NCBI RefSeq assembly: GCF_024105665.1
Contig: NZ_JAAAMK010000011.1
Span: 1 to 64,000 of the forward strand
Reading direction: 5' to 3'
Length of the DNA: 64,000 nucleotides
Source of the DNA: Aliihoeflea aestuarii
GTDB lineage: Bacteria; Pseudomonadota; Alphaproteobacteria; Rhizobiales; Rhizobiaceae
This document shows, piece after piece, positions 39,371 through 48,846 of this stretch; the stretch's first letter is position 1; every line of letters begins with the position of its first letter. Both the position numbers and the translations under genes were made by a program. A model generated the notes under the pieces. It was not told the DNA's origin. It worked only from the letters and a program-made list of their open reading frames with translations, and searched no databases.

Positions 39371-40930
39371 CTACTCCGCGCTTTGCAGGCGGCGGATACG
39401 AACCCGCTCGATCGCGCGGCCGTCGAGCGCGACGACCTCGAACTCAAGATCGCCCGCAACCACCTTCTCACCCACTTCCGGCAGATGGCCGAGTTGCCAC
39501 AGAAGATAGCCGGCAAGCGTCGAATAGCGGTCCGTCTCGTCTTCCAGATGCGTTTCGAGAAGCGCCGATGCCTTGCGGATATCGACCCAGCCATCGACCA
39601 GCCATGTTCCGTCGTCGGCAAGTTCCACCGATGAGCCCTCGTCGTCTTCGTCCGGGAATTCGCCGGCGATGGCTTCCAGAATGTCGGTCGGGGTCGCGAT
39701 GCCTTCGAACGAACCATATTCATCGACGACGACCGCAAGCTGTAGCGGCGATTTGCGCAACTGCTCCATCAGGCGCAGCACGCTTGCGCTTTCATGGACG
39801 ATGAGCGGCTGGCGCAGCGAGCGTTCGAGGTCGATCTTGCCGCCCTCGATCAGGTCGCGCAAAAGATCCTTGGCAAGCGCTACCCCGACGAACTCGTCGA
39901 GGCTGCCGCGCGCGATGGGAAAGCGCGAATGACCGATCTCGAGAATCTTACGCCGGATTTCAGCCTGGCTGTCGTCGACATCGAGCCAGTCGACATCGGT
40001 GCGCGGGGTCATCACCGAAATGACGGGCCGATCGGCGAGCGACAGGACGCCCTCGATCATCTCCTTTTCTTCCGGCGCGAAAAGCTGGCTCTCGGCAGCT
40101 TGCTCAGCAATGGCGTCCGCCGTCTCGCCGAGCTGCATATCGCTGCGTTTGCCGCCCAAAAGGCGCAGCACGGCGTCCGCCGTGCGGTCGCGCAGATCGC
40201 CGGTCGTGATCATGCGCTCGCGGTTGCGGCGCGCGAGCTGGTTGAACACCTCGATGAGGATCGAGAAGCCGATGGCCGCGTAAAGATAGCCCTTCGGAAT
40301 GTAGAAGCCGAGCCCTTCGACCACCAGCGCGAAGCCGATCATCATCAGGAAGCCGAGGCACAGGATCACGACGGTCGGATGCTTCGAAACGAAGGCCATC
40401 AGCGGCTTGGCCGACAGCATCATGACACCCATCGCCACGATGACGGCGATGACCATGACCGAAAGATGCTCGACCATGCCGACGGCGGTGATCACGCTGT
40501 CGAGCGAGAAAACGGCGTCGAGAACGACGATCTGGACCAGCACCTGCCAGAAGACGGCATGCTGGACCTTTCCTTCCTTCTTGACCTGATGGCCTTCCAG
40601 TCGCTCGTGAAGCTCCATCGTGCCCTTGGCGAGCAGAAAGATACCGCCGAACAGCATGATCAGGTCGCGGCCGGAGAAGGTCCAGCCGAACACGCTGATC
40701 AGCGGCTGCGTCAAAGTCACGATCCATGCGATCGAGGCGAGCAGGACGAGACGCATGAGAAGCGCCAGCGTCAGGCCGATGATGCGGGCTTTGTCGCGCT
40801 GATGCGGCGGCAGCTTGTCCGCCAGGATCGCGATGAAAACGAGATTGTCGATGCCGAGCACGATCTCCAAAAGGATGAGCGTGAAAAGACCGGCCCAGGC
40901 AGCGGGGTCGGACATCCATTCAAAGAGCAT
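39371..40930 (-). CDS. TerC-type membrane protein with CBS pair and CorC/HlyC domain (YegH/YoaE-like)
   Basis: A 519-residue fusion. Residues ~1-225 form the TerC membrane part with about seven helices, including [17 protein letters not shown] and [18 protein letters not shown], each with acidic residues inside helices that TerC proteins use to handle manganese or other metals. Two CBS motifs follow (~300-420), then a CorC/HlyC-type domain at the end. The CBS pair suggests gating by a nucleotide. It probably exports a divalent metal such as manganese. No other metal gene is adjacent. Confidence 0.88.
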   Translation of the reverse strand: MLFEWMSDPAAWAGLFTLILLEIVLGIDNLVFIAILADKLPPHQRDKARIIGLTLALLMRLVLLASIAWIVTLTQPLISVFGWTFSGRDLIMLFGGIFLLAKGTMELHERLEGHQVKKEGKVQHAVFWQVLVQIVVLDAVFSLDSVITAVGMVEHLSVMVIAVIVAMGVMMLSAKPLMAFVSKHPTVVILCLGFLMMIGFALVVEGLGFYIPKGYLYAAIGFSILIEVFNQLARRNRERMITTGDLRDRTADAVLRLLGGKRSDMQLGETADAIAEQAAESQLFAPEEKEMIEGVLSLADRPVISVMTPRTDVDWLDVDDSQAEIRRKILEIGHSRFPIARGSLDEFVGVALAKDLLRDLIEGGKIDLERSLRQPLIVHESASVLRLMEQLRKSPLQLAVVVDEYGSFEGIATPTDILEAIAGEFPDEDDEGSSVELADDGTWLVDGWVDIRKASALLETHLEDETDRYSTLAGYLLWQLGHLPEVGEKVVAGDLEFEVVALDGRAIERVRIRRLQSAE

Positions 40931-41300
40931 GCAGGGTCATTCGGCAGGGGTGAACTGCCGTCCTTGTGAAACTGGAAAAAAGGTATGGGATTCGGGACGA
41001 AGCACGGCGGACAACAATGCCGTCATGCGTGGGATCGGCACGATCGCCGGTCACGAGGGGTCCGAAAAATCCGATGGTCGGCTTGAAAACCGAGGAACGT
41101 CCGTGCGCGGGGCCATTTTCAGGTTCCGGCGCGCGGACGCAGGTACTGGGAGGGTGGTCGTCAGGCATCGAGTGTGGCCCCGTCGTGGAGGCCGATCCTT
41201 CCTGTCATGGACACCTTTGCAGGTGCAGTCCTTACCCATGTCGCCCAAAATGTCGGTTTCGTCAAATCCTGCTTTGATGACATGTGGATGACGAAGGCGG
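40931..41300. other. Intergenic region upstream of the TerC-CBS-CorC gene
   Basis: A 370-bp stretch between the start of the TerC-type gene (40930) and the end of the ModE-like gene (41301), both on the minus strand. It must hold the promoter of the TerC-type gene. No RNA gene, strong hairpin, repeat or convincing reading frame was seen; a 103-codon open frame (40966-41277, plus) has no protein-like composition. Confidence 0.5.
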
Positions 41301-41642
41301 TCACGCCGCGTCGATTTCCGCCTGAAGAGCAACGATATGTTGCTCGGCGGCGGCGCTGGCAGCGCGTTCTATGGCCCGGAAACGGCTGACGAGAGCCAGC
41401 CCGACCGGCGTCAGTTGCGCCCCTCCGCCCTTCTTGCCGCCCTTTTGCGCGGCGATCACCTGCTTGCCGAAGATCGTGTTCATCTCCTCCACGAGGTCCC
41501 ACGCGCGCTTGTAGGACATGTCCATCGCGCGCGCGCCGGCCGAGATCGAACCGAACGACGCAATGTTCTCCAGAAGTTCGATCTTGCCCGGACCGATGCG
41601 ACCATCGGGGTCGAGATCGATCCTGAGGCTCAAAGACGGCAT
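41301..41642 (-). CDS. ModE-like winged-helix regulator without molybdate domain
   Basis: A 113-residue single-domain DNA-binding protein. IGPGKIELLENIASFGSISAGARAMDMSYKRAWDLVEEMN matches the winged-helix of ModE, including the SYKRAW recognition segment, and QKGGKKGGGAQLTPVGLALV the wing. The C-terminal molybdate-binding domain of true ModE is absent, so the signal is unknown. ATG 41642 has GGAG upstream. It sits 44 bp downstream of the acyl-CoA ligase end on the opposite reading order (both minus), and could be co-transcribed with it. Confidence 0.82.
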   Translation of the reverse strand: MPSLSLRIDLDPDGRIGPGKIELLENIASFGSISAGARAMDMSYKRAWDLVEEMNTIFGKQVIAAQKGGKKGGGAQLTPVGLALVSRFRAIERAASAAAEQHIVALQAEIDAA

Positions 41643-41685
41643 GATTTTCTCCGTGGAAAACAGCATTGGACAATGCCCGGCGACA

Positions 41686-43311
41686 TCACGTTCCGCAAGG
41701 CTGCGGCTTGCGGCGTTTCAGCTCGCGCAGGTCGAAGGTATCGGCAAGCCTTGTCGGATCGTCACCGGCAGCGAAGATCGTTCCCTTCTGGATTTTCTGG
41801 GTGCCTGTCGTCGGCAGTTCGTCGCGGAAGGAAAAATAGCCGGGCGCCTTGAAATAGGTCATGCGCTCCATGCACCAGTCGAAAAGCTCGCGGGCGAAGC
41901 GTTCGTCGACCGCGCGGCCGTCTTTAGCGACGACGCAAGCGAACACCTCCTCCTCCCTTAACCTGTCCGGCACGGCGATGACCGCCGCCTGCACGACCGC
42001 CGGATGGGCCTGAAGACAGGCCTCGACTTCGGCGGCGGCGATGTTCTCGCCGGAGCGCCGCACGATGTTCTTCTTCCGGTCGACGAAAAAGAGCATGCCG
42101 GTCTCGTCCTGCCGCACGAGGTCGCCGGTGCGGAACCAGTCTTCGTGCCACGCCGCTTCGGTGGCCTCCTCGTTCTTGAGATAGCCGGAAAAGAAGGCAC
42201 GCCGCGGATCGGCATCGTCGGACTGAACGACGAGCTCTCCGACTTCTCCCACGGCCACATCTTGCATTCCGTCGCCGACGACACGCGCACGGATCGTGCT
42301 GTCCGGTCGCCCGAAGGCACGGGTGCCGACGCGGCGTGGCTCGACATTGTCGATCAGGCAGCGGCCGACCTCGCTCATGCCCCAAAGCTCCAGAAGCGGA
42401 AAGCCGAAGCGCTCTTCGAAAGCCGCATGATGCATAGGATCGACGCCTGCTCCGATTCCAGCGCGAACGGAATTCTCCTGCTCGGCCGGCTCTTCAGGCC
42501 GCGCCAGAAGCAGCGCCGGCATGACGCCGAGATAATGGACGATGGTTGCCCCGCTGTCGCGGCAGTCGGCCCACCAGCGACCGGGCGAGAACCGCTCGAC
42601 CATCGCGTTGCAGCCGCCCTTGAAGATCATCGCCGTCGTGGTCAGAACCAGATTGTTCATGTGGAAGAGCGGTAGCGGATTGAGGAGCCGTTCGCACCCG
42701 TCGCCCAGCGCCACGCGCCCGCCCCATCCGGCATAATGACGCCCGGCCTCCAGAAAATAGCGGTTGGTGAGGATGCAGCCTTTCGGACGTCCGGTCGTAC
42801 CGGACGTATAGAGGATCGCCGCCTCGTCCGCGATGCCCGCATCCTGACGTTCGGCGGGCCACGCGGCGTCGCCAAGTCCGCCCAGCGTCGCCGCGTCCAC
42901 GACCGGCAGACTGGATACCGGATCGGCGAGCGCCCGATGGAGCAGGTCCCGATATCGCTCCGAAACCACTACGAAGGCGGCTTCCGAATGATCGATCAGA
43001 TAGCGCATTTCGCTTGGGCGGGCGTCGGGATTGAGCGGCACGATCGAAACGCCGAGACCGTTGAGCGCAAGATAATGCATGTAGAAATCGGGATGGTTGC
43101 CGGCAAGCAGCGCTGCCCGGTGACCTATGCCATAGCCCGCTGCCAGGTATCGCGCGCGTGCCGCCGCAACCTTCTTTGCGAATGCGAAATAGGAAATTTC
43201 GCTGTAGTGCCGGTTCGGCTCCGTACGGAAGGCAACGAACGGCTGATCGGCATGAACGATTGCAGCTTCATCGAACAGCGCCGCGACGCTGCCGGCTTCC
43301 TCCATCGACAT
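41686..43311 (-). CDS. Acyl-CoA synthetase (AMP-forming), CaiC-like
   Basis: A 541-residue adenylate-forming ligase. The AMP-binding motif YTSGTTGRPKGC is at about residue 168, the aromatic-Gly segment LLELWGMSEVGR near 310, and FRTGDLVRQDETGMLFFVDR with the later KIQKGT lysine complete the family set. The order and spacing are closest to crotonobetaine/carnitine-CoA ligases and related acid-CoA ligases; the acid is not determined. GGAGG four bases before ATG 43311 gives the start. The ModE-like gene lies downstream. Confidence 0.88.
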   Translation of the reverse strand: MSMEEAGSVAALFDEAAIVHADQPFVAFRTEPNRHYSEISYFAFAKKVAAARARYLAAGYGIGHRAALLAGNHPDFYMHYLALNGLGVSIVPLNPDARPSEMRYLIDHSEAAFVVVSERYRDLLHRALADPVSSLPVVDAATLGGLGDAAWPAERQDAGIADEAAILYTSGTTGRPKGCILTNRYFLEAGRHYAGWGGRVALGDGCERLLNPLPLFHMNNLVLTTTAMIFKGGCNAMVERFSPGRWWADCRDSGATIVHYLGVMPALLLARPEEPAEQENSVRAGIGAGVDPMHHAAFEERFGFPLLELWGMSEVGRCLIDNVEPRRVGTRAFGRPDSTIRARVVGDGMQDVAVGEVGELVVQSDDADPRRAFFSGYLKNEEATEAAWHEDWFRTGDLVRQDETGMLFFVDRKKNIVRRSGENIAAAEVEACLQAHPAVVQAAVIAVPDRLREEEVFACVVAKDGRAVDERFARELFDWCMERMTYFKAPGYFSFRDELPTTGTQKIQKGTIFAAGDDPTRLADTFDLRELKRRKPQPCGT

Positions 43312-43383
43312 CTTTCCTCCTCCTGCCGATCATGTGCAAAGAGGATCAGAACATCATCGCGGACGCAACATGGCCCGATCGAC

Positions 43384-43578
43384 TCAAGCGTCGTCGCGCG
43401 GGCGAAAATCGACGAAGAAACCCCAGACCGACAAAGCGAAGAAAGCCAGAAACATCAGACCCCAGAACGACGAACCGGCAACGAATTCGAAGATCGCCCA
43501 CCCGCCCGTCAGGACGCAGATCAAAAGCCGGATCCAGAGCGGACGAAAGAAGGTATGGTTGGTGTCGAAAAGCTTCAC
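43384..43578 (-). CDS. Small DUF3329-like membrane protein
   Basis: A 64-residue protein with two transmembrane segments (around [16 protein letters not shown] and [18 protein letters not shown]) and a short [14 protein letters not shown] start. This is the composition of the DUF3329 proteins often found behind pyrC in rhizobia. It starts with GTG at 43578, overlapping the pyrC stop codon by four bases (GTGA), so it is translationally coupled. Function unknown. Confidence 0.75.
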   Translation of the reverse strand: MKLFDTNHTFFRPLWIRLLICVLTGGWAIFEFVAGSSFWGLMFLAFFALSVWGFFVDFRPRDDA

Positions 43579-44612
43579 GCCACAGTCCAGTGCAGCGGAA
43601 ACATCGGGTCGAAGACGGTGACGTCGCCCTCCGCCGTCGCTCGTTTGCGTGGATAGTCCCACGGCGTCTCGTGTCTTTCCAGCGTCACGCGCGCTTCGTT
43701 GGGCGCAAGGCGGTAGAAGGTCGGGCCGTTGAGCGATGTGAAGGCTTCGAGCTTGTCCAGTGCGCCCTCCTCCTCGAAGACATGTGCGAGGCAAGACAGC
43801 GTGTTGACCGAGGAATAGATGCCCGCGCAGCCGCAGGCACATTCCTTGAGCGGATCGAGATGCGGCGCCGAATCCGTACCGAGGAAGAAACGGGCATCGC
43901 CGGAGGTGGCGGCTCCGCGCAGCGCCAGACGATGCTCTTCGCGCTTGGCGACGGGCAGGCAGTAATAATGCGGACGGATACCACCCGCCAGAATCGCGTT
44001 GCGATTGATGATCAGATGGTGCGTCGTGAGCGTCGCGGCCGTGTTCCTGTCCTGCGAGCGGACATAGTCGACGCCGTCCTTCGTCGTCACATGCTCCATG
44101 ACGATGCGCAGTTCCGGCAGACGCGCACGCAGTGGCTGAAGCACACGCTCGATGAAGACGGCCTCGCGGTCGAAAATGTCGATCGACGGATCCGTGACCT
44201 CGCCATGGACGCATAGTGTCATGCCGATTTCGGCCATACGCTCCAGAACCGGCATCACCTTGTCGATGTCACGCACACCGCTTTGCGAGTTGGTCGTCGC
44301 GCCCGCCGGATAGAGTTTGACGGCGGTGACGAGACCCGACCGGAAGCCCGCTTCGACATCGCCGGCGTCGGTGCCTTCCGTCAAATAGAGCGTCATCAAC
44401 GGCGTAAAATGGTGGCCGGGCGGAACGGCAGCAACGATCCGCTCGCGATAGCTTGCCGCATCGGCGGTCGTGACCACCGGCGGGACCAGATTGGGCATGA
44501 TGATCGCGCGGGCGAAATCCGCCGACGTGTCCGAAGCCACTGCCCGCAGCATTTCGCCGTCGCGAAAGTGAACATGCCAGTCGTCCGGCCGCCTGATCGT
44601 CAGCGTCTTCAT
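43575..44612 (-). CDS. pyrC: Dihydroorotase
   Basis: A 345-residue type II dihydroorotase, cyclising carbamoyl-aspartate to dihydroorotate in pyrimidine synthesis. The metal-binding HxH is in DWHVHFRD, the bridging lysine in AVKLYPAG, further histidines in CVHGEV and MEHVTTK, and the catalytic aspartate in GTDSAPH. The length and layout match the E. coli PyrC class. ATG 44612 has AGGAGCG upstream. A coupled small membrane-protein gene follows. Confidence 0.96.
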   Translation of the reverse strand: MKTLTIRRPDDWHVHFRDGEMLRAVASDTSADFARAIIMPNLVPPVVTTADAASYRERIVAAVPPGHHFTPLMTLYLTEGTDAGDVEAGFRSGLVTAVKLYPAGATTNSQSGVRDIDKVMPVLERMAEIGMTLCVHGEVTDPSIDIFDREAVFIERVLQPLRARLPELRIVMEHVTTKDGVDYVRSQDRNTAATLTTHHLIINRNAILAGGIRPHYYCLPVAKREEHRLALRGAATSGDARFFLGTDSAPHLDPLKECACGCAGIYSSVNTLSCLAHVFEEEGALDKLEAFTSLNGPTFYRLAPNEARVTLERHETPWDYPRKRATAEGDVTVFDPMFPLHWTVA

Positions 44613-44714
44613 GCTCGCTCCTTCTTTTCGATGAATTCTCCATAGAGATTTCGGCACGAGACCGAAAGGCACCTATATGCGTTTCGAACCTAACGCGAAC
44701 GAGGAGACGAAATC

Positions 44715-45260
44715 ATGGACCGCAACGACAAGCAGGCAATCGAAGACCTGTTCGGCAAGCTTGCCGAGGTGGAACGGCAAAGCCAGCCGCGCGACGGCGA
44801 ATCCGAAGCCTTCATCCGCGAGCAGATCGCCCGCCAGCCCGGCGCTCCCTACTACATGGCGCAGACGATTGTCGTGCAGGAACAGGCGTTGAAGGCAGCA
44901 CAGGCGCGTATCGAAGAACTCGAGGCCGGCGCGTCGCAAGGGTCCGGCGGTCTTCTCGGCGGCTTGTTCGGCGGCGGCTCGCAAAATGCACGCGGCTCGG
45001 TGCCGCGCACGGGGCGTTCGCCGATGGGCGCGCCTAACCTGTCCGCACAAAGCGCGGCACCCGGTCGCTCCGGCGGTGGATTTCTGGCGGGTGCAGCGCA
45101 GACGGCAATGGGCGTAGCCGGCGGCGTCCTGCTCGCCAACATGCTGGGCGGTATGATCGCAGGCGATGCGCAGGCGGGCGAACCGGGGATCGACGAAGTG
45201 GATGCCGGGGCGGATGACGCCGGTTTCGATGGCGGCGACTTCGGTGATTTCGATATCTGA
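44715..45260 (+). CDS. DUF2076 protein
   Basis: A 181-residue protein. The N-terminal ~75 residues (KQAIEDLFGKLAEVERQ, PGAPYYMAQTIVVQEQALKA) are helical and typical of DUF2076. A Gly-rich, Ser-rich middle (LLGGLFGGGS) and an AMGVAGGVLLANMLGGMIAG hydrophobic stretch follow, then an acidic tail ending in FGDFDI. Members are found in many alphaproteobacteria as periplasmic or membrane-linked ligand-binding proteins of unknown role. No classic signal peptide is present. Confidence 0.85.
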   Translation: MDRNDKQAIEDLFGKLAEVERQSQPRDGESEAFIREQIARQPGAPYYMAQTIVVQEQALKAAQARIEELEAGASQGSGGLLGGLFGGGSQNARGSVPRTGRSPMGAPNLSAQSAAPGRSGGGFLAGAAQTAMGVAGGVLLANMLGGMIAGDAQAGEPGIDEVDAGADDAGFDGGDFGDFDI

Positions 45261-45486
45261 ATGAGCTTTCGCCATGCCGGGAGAATGATTTTCCCGGCAT
45301 TGCCTGAAACTTGGAATGCAAATTCTCCACACGGCATCCCGATTTTGGGCATTGTCCGGGCGAGCCTGACGGCCTAGATCGGCCCCCATGCACAAATCGA
45401 ACGATACGGTCGCCGCTTTTGGGAGGGAGCAGGCGGGCCGGAAAGGCAATATAAATGACCTCCCCGAATCCGGCAGGACGGCCGGA

Positions 45487-46581
45487 ATGAACATGACGCC
45501 GACAAATTTTGCGGCCGCCGAAGCCGTTGCGCAGGACGCCATCGTGCGCTTCGAAGCCGTGTCCAAACGCTTTCCGGCCAGCCGCGCGTCCGGGGAAGTC
45601 GTCGCGCTCGACGGCATCGACCTCGACGCGGCGCGCGGCTCGATCTCGGCCATCATCGGCCGTTCGGGAGCGGGCAAGTCGACGCTGATCCGTCTCGTAA
45701 ACGGTTTGGAAAAGCCATCGACGGGCAAGGTGATCGTGGACGGCACGGACATCGCGCCGCTTGGCGAACGGGCCTTGCGCAGCGCGCGGCGCGAGATCGG
45801 CATGATCTTCCAGCACTTCAACTTGCTGTCCTCCCGCACCGTCTTCGACAACGCGGCGTTGCCGCTGGAAATCGCAGGCGTGCCGCGCAAGGAAATCGAA
45901 GCGCGCGTCACACCGCTGCTCGATCTCGTCGGCCTCGCCGACAAGCGCAACCGCTATCCCTCCGAGCTTTCCGGTGGCCAGAAACAGCGCGTCGGCATCG
46001 CCCGCGCACTTGCGACGCGGCCAAAACTGCTCCTTTCAGACGAAGCCACGTCGGCGCTCGACCCGGAGACGACGCTTTCCGTTTTGGCGCTCCTGCGCAA
46101 GATCAACAAGGAACTCGGCCTCACCATCATCCTCATCACGCATGAGATGGAAGTGGTGAAATCCATCGCCGATCATGTCGCGGTCATCGAGAAGGGCCGG
46201 ATCGTGGAAAGCGGCACGACTTTCGACGTGTTCACCCGCCCGCAGCACGAGACAACCAGGGCGCTCCTCGCCGGTATCCCCGGCATGACGCTTCCCGAAT
46301 TCGTGCAGTCACGCATCACGCAACAGCCGACGCCGGACAGCGAAACGGTTCTGCGCATCGTCTTCACCGGCACGCATGCGACCGATCCGGTCCTGTCGCG
46401 CCTGTCGAAGGATCTCGGCCTCGAGGTCAACATCCTCGGCGGCGCCGTCGATGAGATCGCCGGCCGGCCGTTCGGCACGCTGATCGTCTCGTTCAAAGGC
46501 GATGACGCAAAGGTCGCGGAAACGCGCGCGTTTCTGACCGCTCTCGGCCTCACCACGGAGGTTCTCGGCCATGTCGCCTGA
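45487..46581 (+). CDS. metN: Methionine ABC transporter, ATP-binding protein
   Basis: A 364-residue ATPase of the methionine importer. Walker [10 protein letters not shown] is near residue 60, Q-loop in FQHFNLL, signature LSGGQKQR, Walker [13 protein letters not shown], and the switch histidine in ITHEMEV. The last ~90 residues (from about VLRIVFTG) form the NIL domain that binds methionine and inhibits transport. The start ATG 45487 is chosen; 45493 is possible. No SAM riboswitch or leader is visible upstream. metI overlaps its end. Confidence 0.95.
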   Translation: MNMTPTNFAAAEAVAQDAIVRFEAVSKRFPASRASGEVVALDGIDLDAARGSISAIIGRSGAGKSTLIRLVNGLEKPSTGKVIVDGTDIAPLGERALRSARREIGMIFQHFNLLSSRTVFDNAALPLEIAGVPRKEIEARVTPLLDLVGLADKRNRYPSELSGGQKQRVGIARALATRPKLLLSDEATSALDPETTLSVLALLRKINKELGLTIILITHEMEVVKSIADHVAVIEKGRIVESGTTFDVFTRPQHETTRALLAGIPGMTLPEFVQSRITQQPTPDSETVLRIVFTGTHATDPVLSRLSKDLGLEVNILGGAVDEIAGRPFGTLIVSFKGDDAKVAETRAFLTALGLTTEVLGHVA

Positions 46582-47236
46582 TATCGCCTGGCTCATCGTC
46601 CGCGCCACCGGGCAGACGCTGCACATGGTATCCGTCGCCGCCTTGATCGGCTCGCTGATCGGCATTCCGCTCGGCGTCTTTCTCGCAACATCGGGGCGCG
46701 GCGAACTCTTCCACGCCCCGATAACGAACCGCGTGCTCGGCGCGATCGTCAACGCGACGCGCTCCACGCCCTTCATCATCCTCGTCGTCGCCATCATTCC
46801 GTTCACGCGCATGGTCGCGGGAACCTCGATCGGCACCACGGCCGCGATCGTTCCGCTGACCGTCGCCACGATCCCGTTCGTCGCGCGATTGGTCGAATCC
46901 GCCATCCGCGAGGTCGATCCGGGCCTCATCGAGACGGCACGCGCCATGGGCGCAAGCCCGTTCCAGATCGTCTGGAAAGTGCTGCTCGCCGAAGCGCGGC
47001 CCGGTATCACGCTGGCGCTGACGCTCACCGTGGTCAGCCTGATCGGCTATTCGGCCATGGTCGGCGCGGTCGGTGGCGGCGGTCTTGGAGACCTCGGCAT
47101 CCGCTATGGCTACCAGCGCTTCATGCCCGACATCATGCTCGCCGTCGTCGTCGTCCTGATCGTCCTCGTGCAGCTCGTCCAGTCGGCCGGCGACCGCCTC
47201 GCCCGCCAGTTCGACAAGCGCGCACGCCCCCGTTGA
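46571..47236 (+). CDS. metI: Methionine ABC transporter, permease
   Basis: A 221-residue permease with five helices and the EAA-type coupling loop ([20 protein letters not shown]). It overlaps metN by 11 bp and is followed by metQ after 31 bp, a classical metNIQ order. It should transport D- and L-methionine across the inner membrane. Confidence 0.95.
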   Translation: MSPDIAWLIVRATGQTLHMVSVAALIGSLIGIPLGVFLATSGRGELFHAPITNRVLGAIVNATRSTPFIILVVAIIPFTRMVAGTSIGTTAAIVPLTVATIPFVARLVESAIREVDPGLIETARAMGASPFQIVWKVLLAEARPGITLALTLTVVSLIGYSAMVGAVGGGGLGDLGIRYGYQRFMPDIMLAVVVVLIVLVQLVQSAGDRLARQFDKRARPR

Positions 47237-47267
47237 ATTCACTGATCCCAACCGGAGATAACTCGAA

Positions 47268-48047
47268 ATGTTGAAGACACTTGCTCTCGGCACCGCCTTC
47301 GCCGCGCTTCTGGCCGGCTCCGCCTTCGCCGAAACCATTCGCGTCGGCGTCACGCCCGGACCGCACGCACAGATCATGGAGAAGGTAAAGGAAATCGCGG
47401 CAGCGGACGGCCTCGAAATCGAAATCCTCGAATTCTCCGACTACGTCGTGCCGAACCAGGCGCTGAACGACGGCGAGCTCCAGGCCAATTCGTTCCAGCA
47501 CAAGCCCTATCTCGACAATCAGGTCCGTGATCGCGGCTTTACCCTTGTCGACGTTGGCTACACCGTAAACTTCCCGATGGGCGTCTATTCGGAAAAGCAC
47601 GACAGCTTCGACGCACTGCCGGACGGCGCGACCATCGGCATCCCGAACGATCCGACCAATGGCGGCCGCGCGCTTCTCGTCGTGGCGGATTCTGGCGCAA
47701 TCACACTGGACGAGTCCAAGGGCCTGAACGTCACCGTCGCCGACATCACCGAAAACGCGAAGAATTTTTCGTTCGTCGAACTCGACGCCGCGCAGCTTCC
47801 CCGTTCGCTGGCGGACACCGACGCCTCGGTGATCAACACCAATTATGCGCTTGAAGCCGGTCTCGACCCCGCCAATGATTCGATCTACCGCGAAGGCGAG
47901 AAGGCACCCTACGTGAACCTCATCGCCGTGCGCGAGCAGGACAAGGACGCCGAGTGGGTCGCCCAGTTCGTCGCCGCCTACCACAATGACGAGATCAAGG
48001 CCTTCGTCGAGGAAACCTTCAAAGGCTCGGTCGTCCCGGCCTGGTAA
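47268..48047 (+). CDS. metQ: Methionine ABC transporter, substrate-binding protein
   Basis: A 259-residue periplasmic binding protein of the NlpA/MetQ family. The signal peptide ends near AGSAFAETI. The mature sequence contains IRVGVTPGPHAQIMEKVK, FQHKPYLDNQ and IPNDPTNGGRAL, all characteristic of MetQ; INTNYALEAGLDP is also typical. No lipobox cysteine is seen, so it may be soluble rather than anchored. A terminator hairpin follows at 48054-48080. Confidence 0.94.
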   Translation: MLKTLALGTAFAALLAGSAFAETIRVGVTPGPHAQIMEKVKEIAAADGLEIEILEFSDYVVPNQALNDGELQANSFQHKPYLDNQVRDRGFTLVDVGYTVNFPMGVYSEKHDSFDALPDGATIGIPNDPTNGGRALLVVADSGAITLDESKGLNVTVADITENAKNFSFVELDAAQLPRSLADTDASVINTNYALEAGLDPANDSIYREGEKAPYVNLIAVREQDKDAEWVAQFVAAYHNDEIKAFVEETFKGSVVPAW

Positions 48048-48053
48048 GACTTC

Positions 48054-48080
48054 AAAAGGGTGGCGAAAGCCGCCCTTTTT
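48054..48080 (+). terminator. Terminator after metQ
   Basis: AAAAGGGTGGC, loop GAAA, GCCGCCCTTTTT, with one G-T pair. The T-run ends next to the stop codon of the convergent PIN toxin gene. Confidence 0.9.
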
Positions 48081-48529
48081 CATTTCGGGAGGGCCTTGAG
48101 CGGGTTGATCACCGCGACGCCAAGTGGGCGGAAATGCTTTTCATTTGCGGTCAGCACAGTCAGATTGTTCATCGACGCCGTCGCTGCGATCGCAACATCC
48201 TCGAAACCCGGCGCGATGCCGGCTGCGCGCGCACGGTCAAGCAACCTTCCAGCCTCATGCGCCGTGCGTATATCGATCGGCAGGATATGCGACTGCCAAT
48301 AATGCTCGATCGCATCCCACCACTCGTCGAGCAAGGCGGCCTTTCGTGAGTGACCGAGACGCCGCGCCTTTTCAATTCCATCACGAACTTCCGCTACGGT
48401 GATGACAGACAAGAACAAATCCTCGCCGCATTCCTCTATCCAGGCGGCAAGTTGGTCGTCATGCTCGCTACGGCGATGGGCAGGAGCAAGCCGGCTGACA
48501 ATGTTGGTGTCGACCAGATAGAACGTCAA
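48080..48529 (-). CDS. PIN-domain toxin, VapC-like
   Basis: A 149-residue PIN-domain RNase. The conserved acidic residues are visible: aspartate in YLVDTNIVS, glutamate in TVAEVRDG and aspartate in GFEDVAIAATA, which hold the metal at the active site. Its relatives cleave RNA, often initiator tRNA or rRNA. The upstream gene overlaps its start by four bases (ATGA, 48526-48529) and encodes the expected antitoxin, so the pair forms a toxin-antitoxin module. Confidence 0.88.
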   Translation of the reverse strand: MTFYLVDTNIVSRLAPAHRRSEHDDQLAAWIEECGEDLFLSVITVAEVRDGIEKARRLGHSRKAALLDEWWDAIEHYWQSHILPIDIRTAHEAGRLLDRARAAGIAPGFEDVAIAATASMNNLTVLTANEKHFRPLGVAVINPLKALPK

Positions 48530-48777
48530 AACATGTCGTCTTTTAGAGCGCGGGCAGGTCTGCTGCCGCGTTCGGGAGTAACGTCCTCATCGATAGGCGA
48601 GTGCGTCAACAACCAGCCGAGAGGCGGGACTCGTGAGAGACGTTCGTACTCCGCATAAGAAATGATCACGGCCTGTTTGCGCCCATGTCTTGTGATCACC
48701 GCGGGCTTACCCGAAAGGGCATCGTCGAGCACGCGTGACAGATGCGCTTTTGCATCCCGAAGCTGGATCTCATCCAT
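48526..48777 (-). CDS. Phd/YefM-family antitoxin
   Basis: An 83-residue protein. IQLRDAKAHLSRVLDDALSGKPAVITRHGRKQAVIISYAEYE is the Phd/YefM DNA-binding fold, followed by a flexible tail ending in DDMF that should wrap the toxin. It overlaps the toxin start by four bases. Such antitoxins bind their own promoter, so the operon is probably self-repressed. Confidence 0.9.
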   Translation of the reverse strand: MDEIQLRDAKAHLSRVLDDALSGKPAVITRHGRKQAVIISYAEYERLSRVPPLGWLLTHSPIDEDVTPERGSRPARALKDDMF

Positions 48778-48846
48778 GCCGCGTTCCTTTTGTGACTACA
48801 GTGGTCATAATATAGCGGCGAGTGTATCCATAGTCAAAGGCCGACG

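Noticed and set aside
40966-41277. 103-codon open frame in the gap between the TerC-type and ModE-like genes
   Set aside because: Cys- and Pro-rich composition and no ribosome site; probably not translated.
45261-45486. SAM-type riboswitch before metNIQ
   Set aside because: The leader is short and has none of the SAM-II or SAM-I conserved blocks. A hairpin at about 45273-45300 lacks a T-run.
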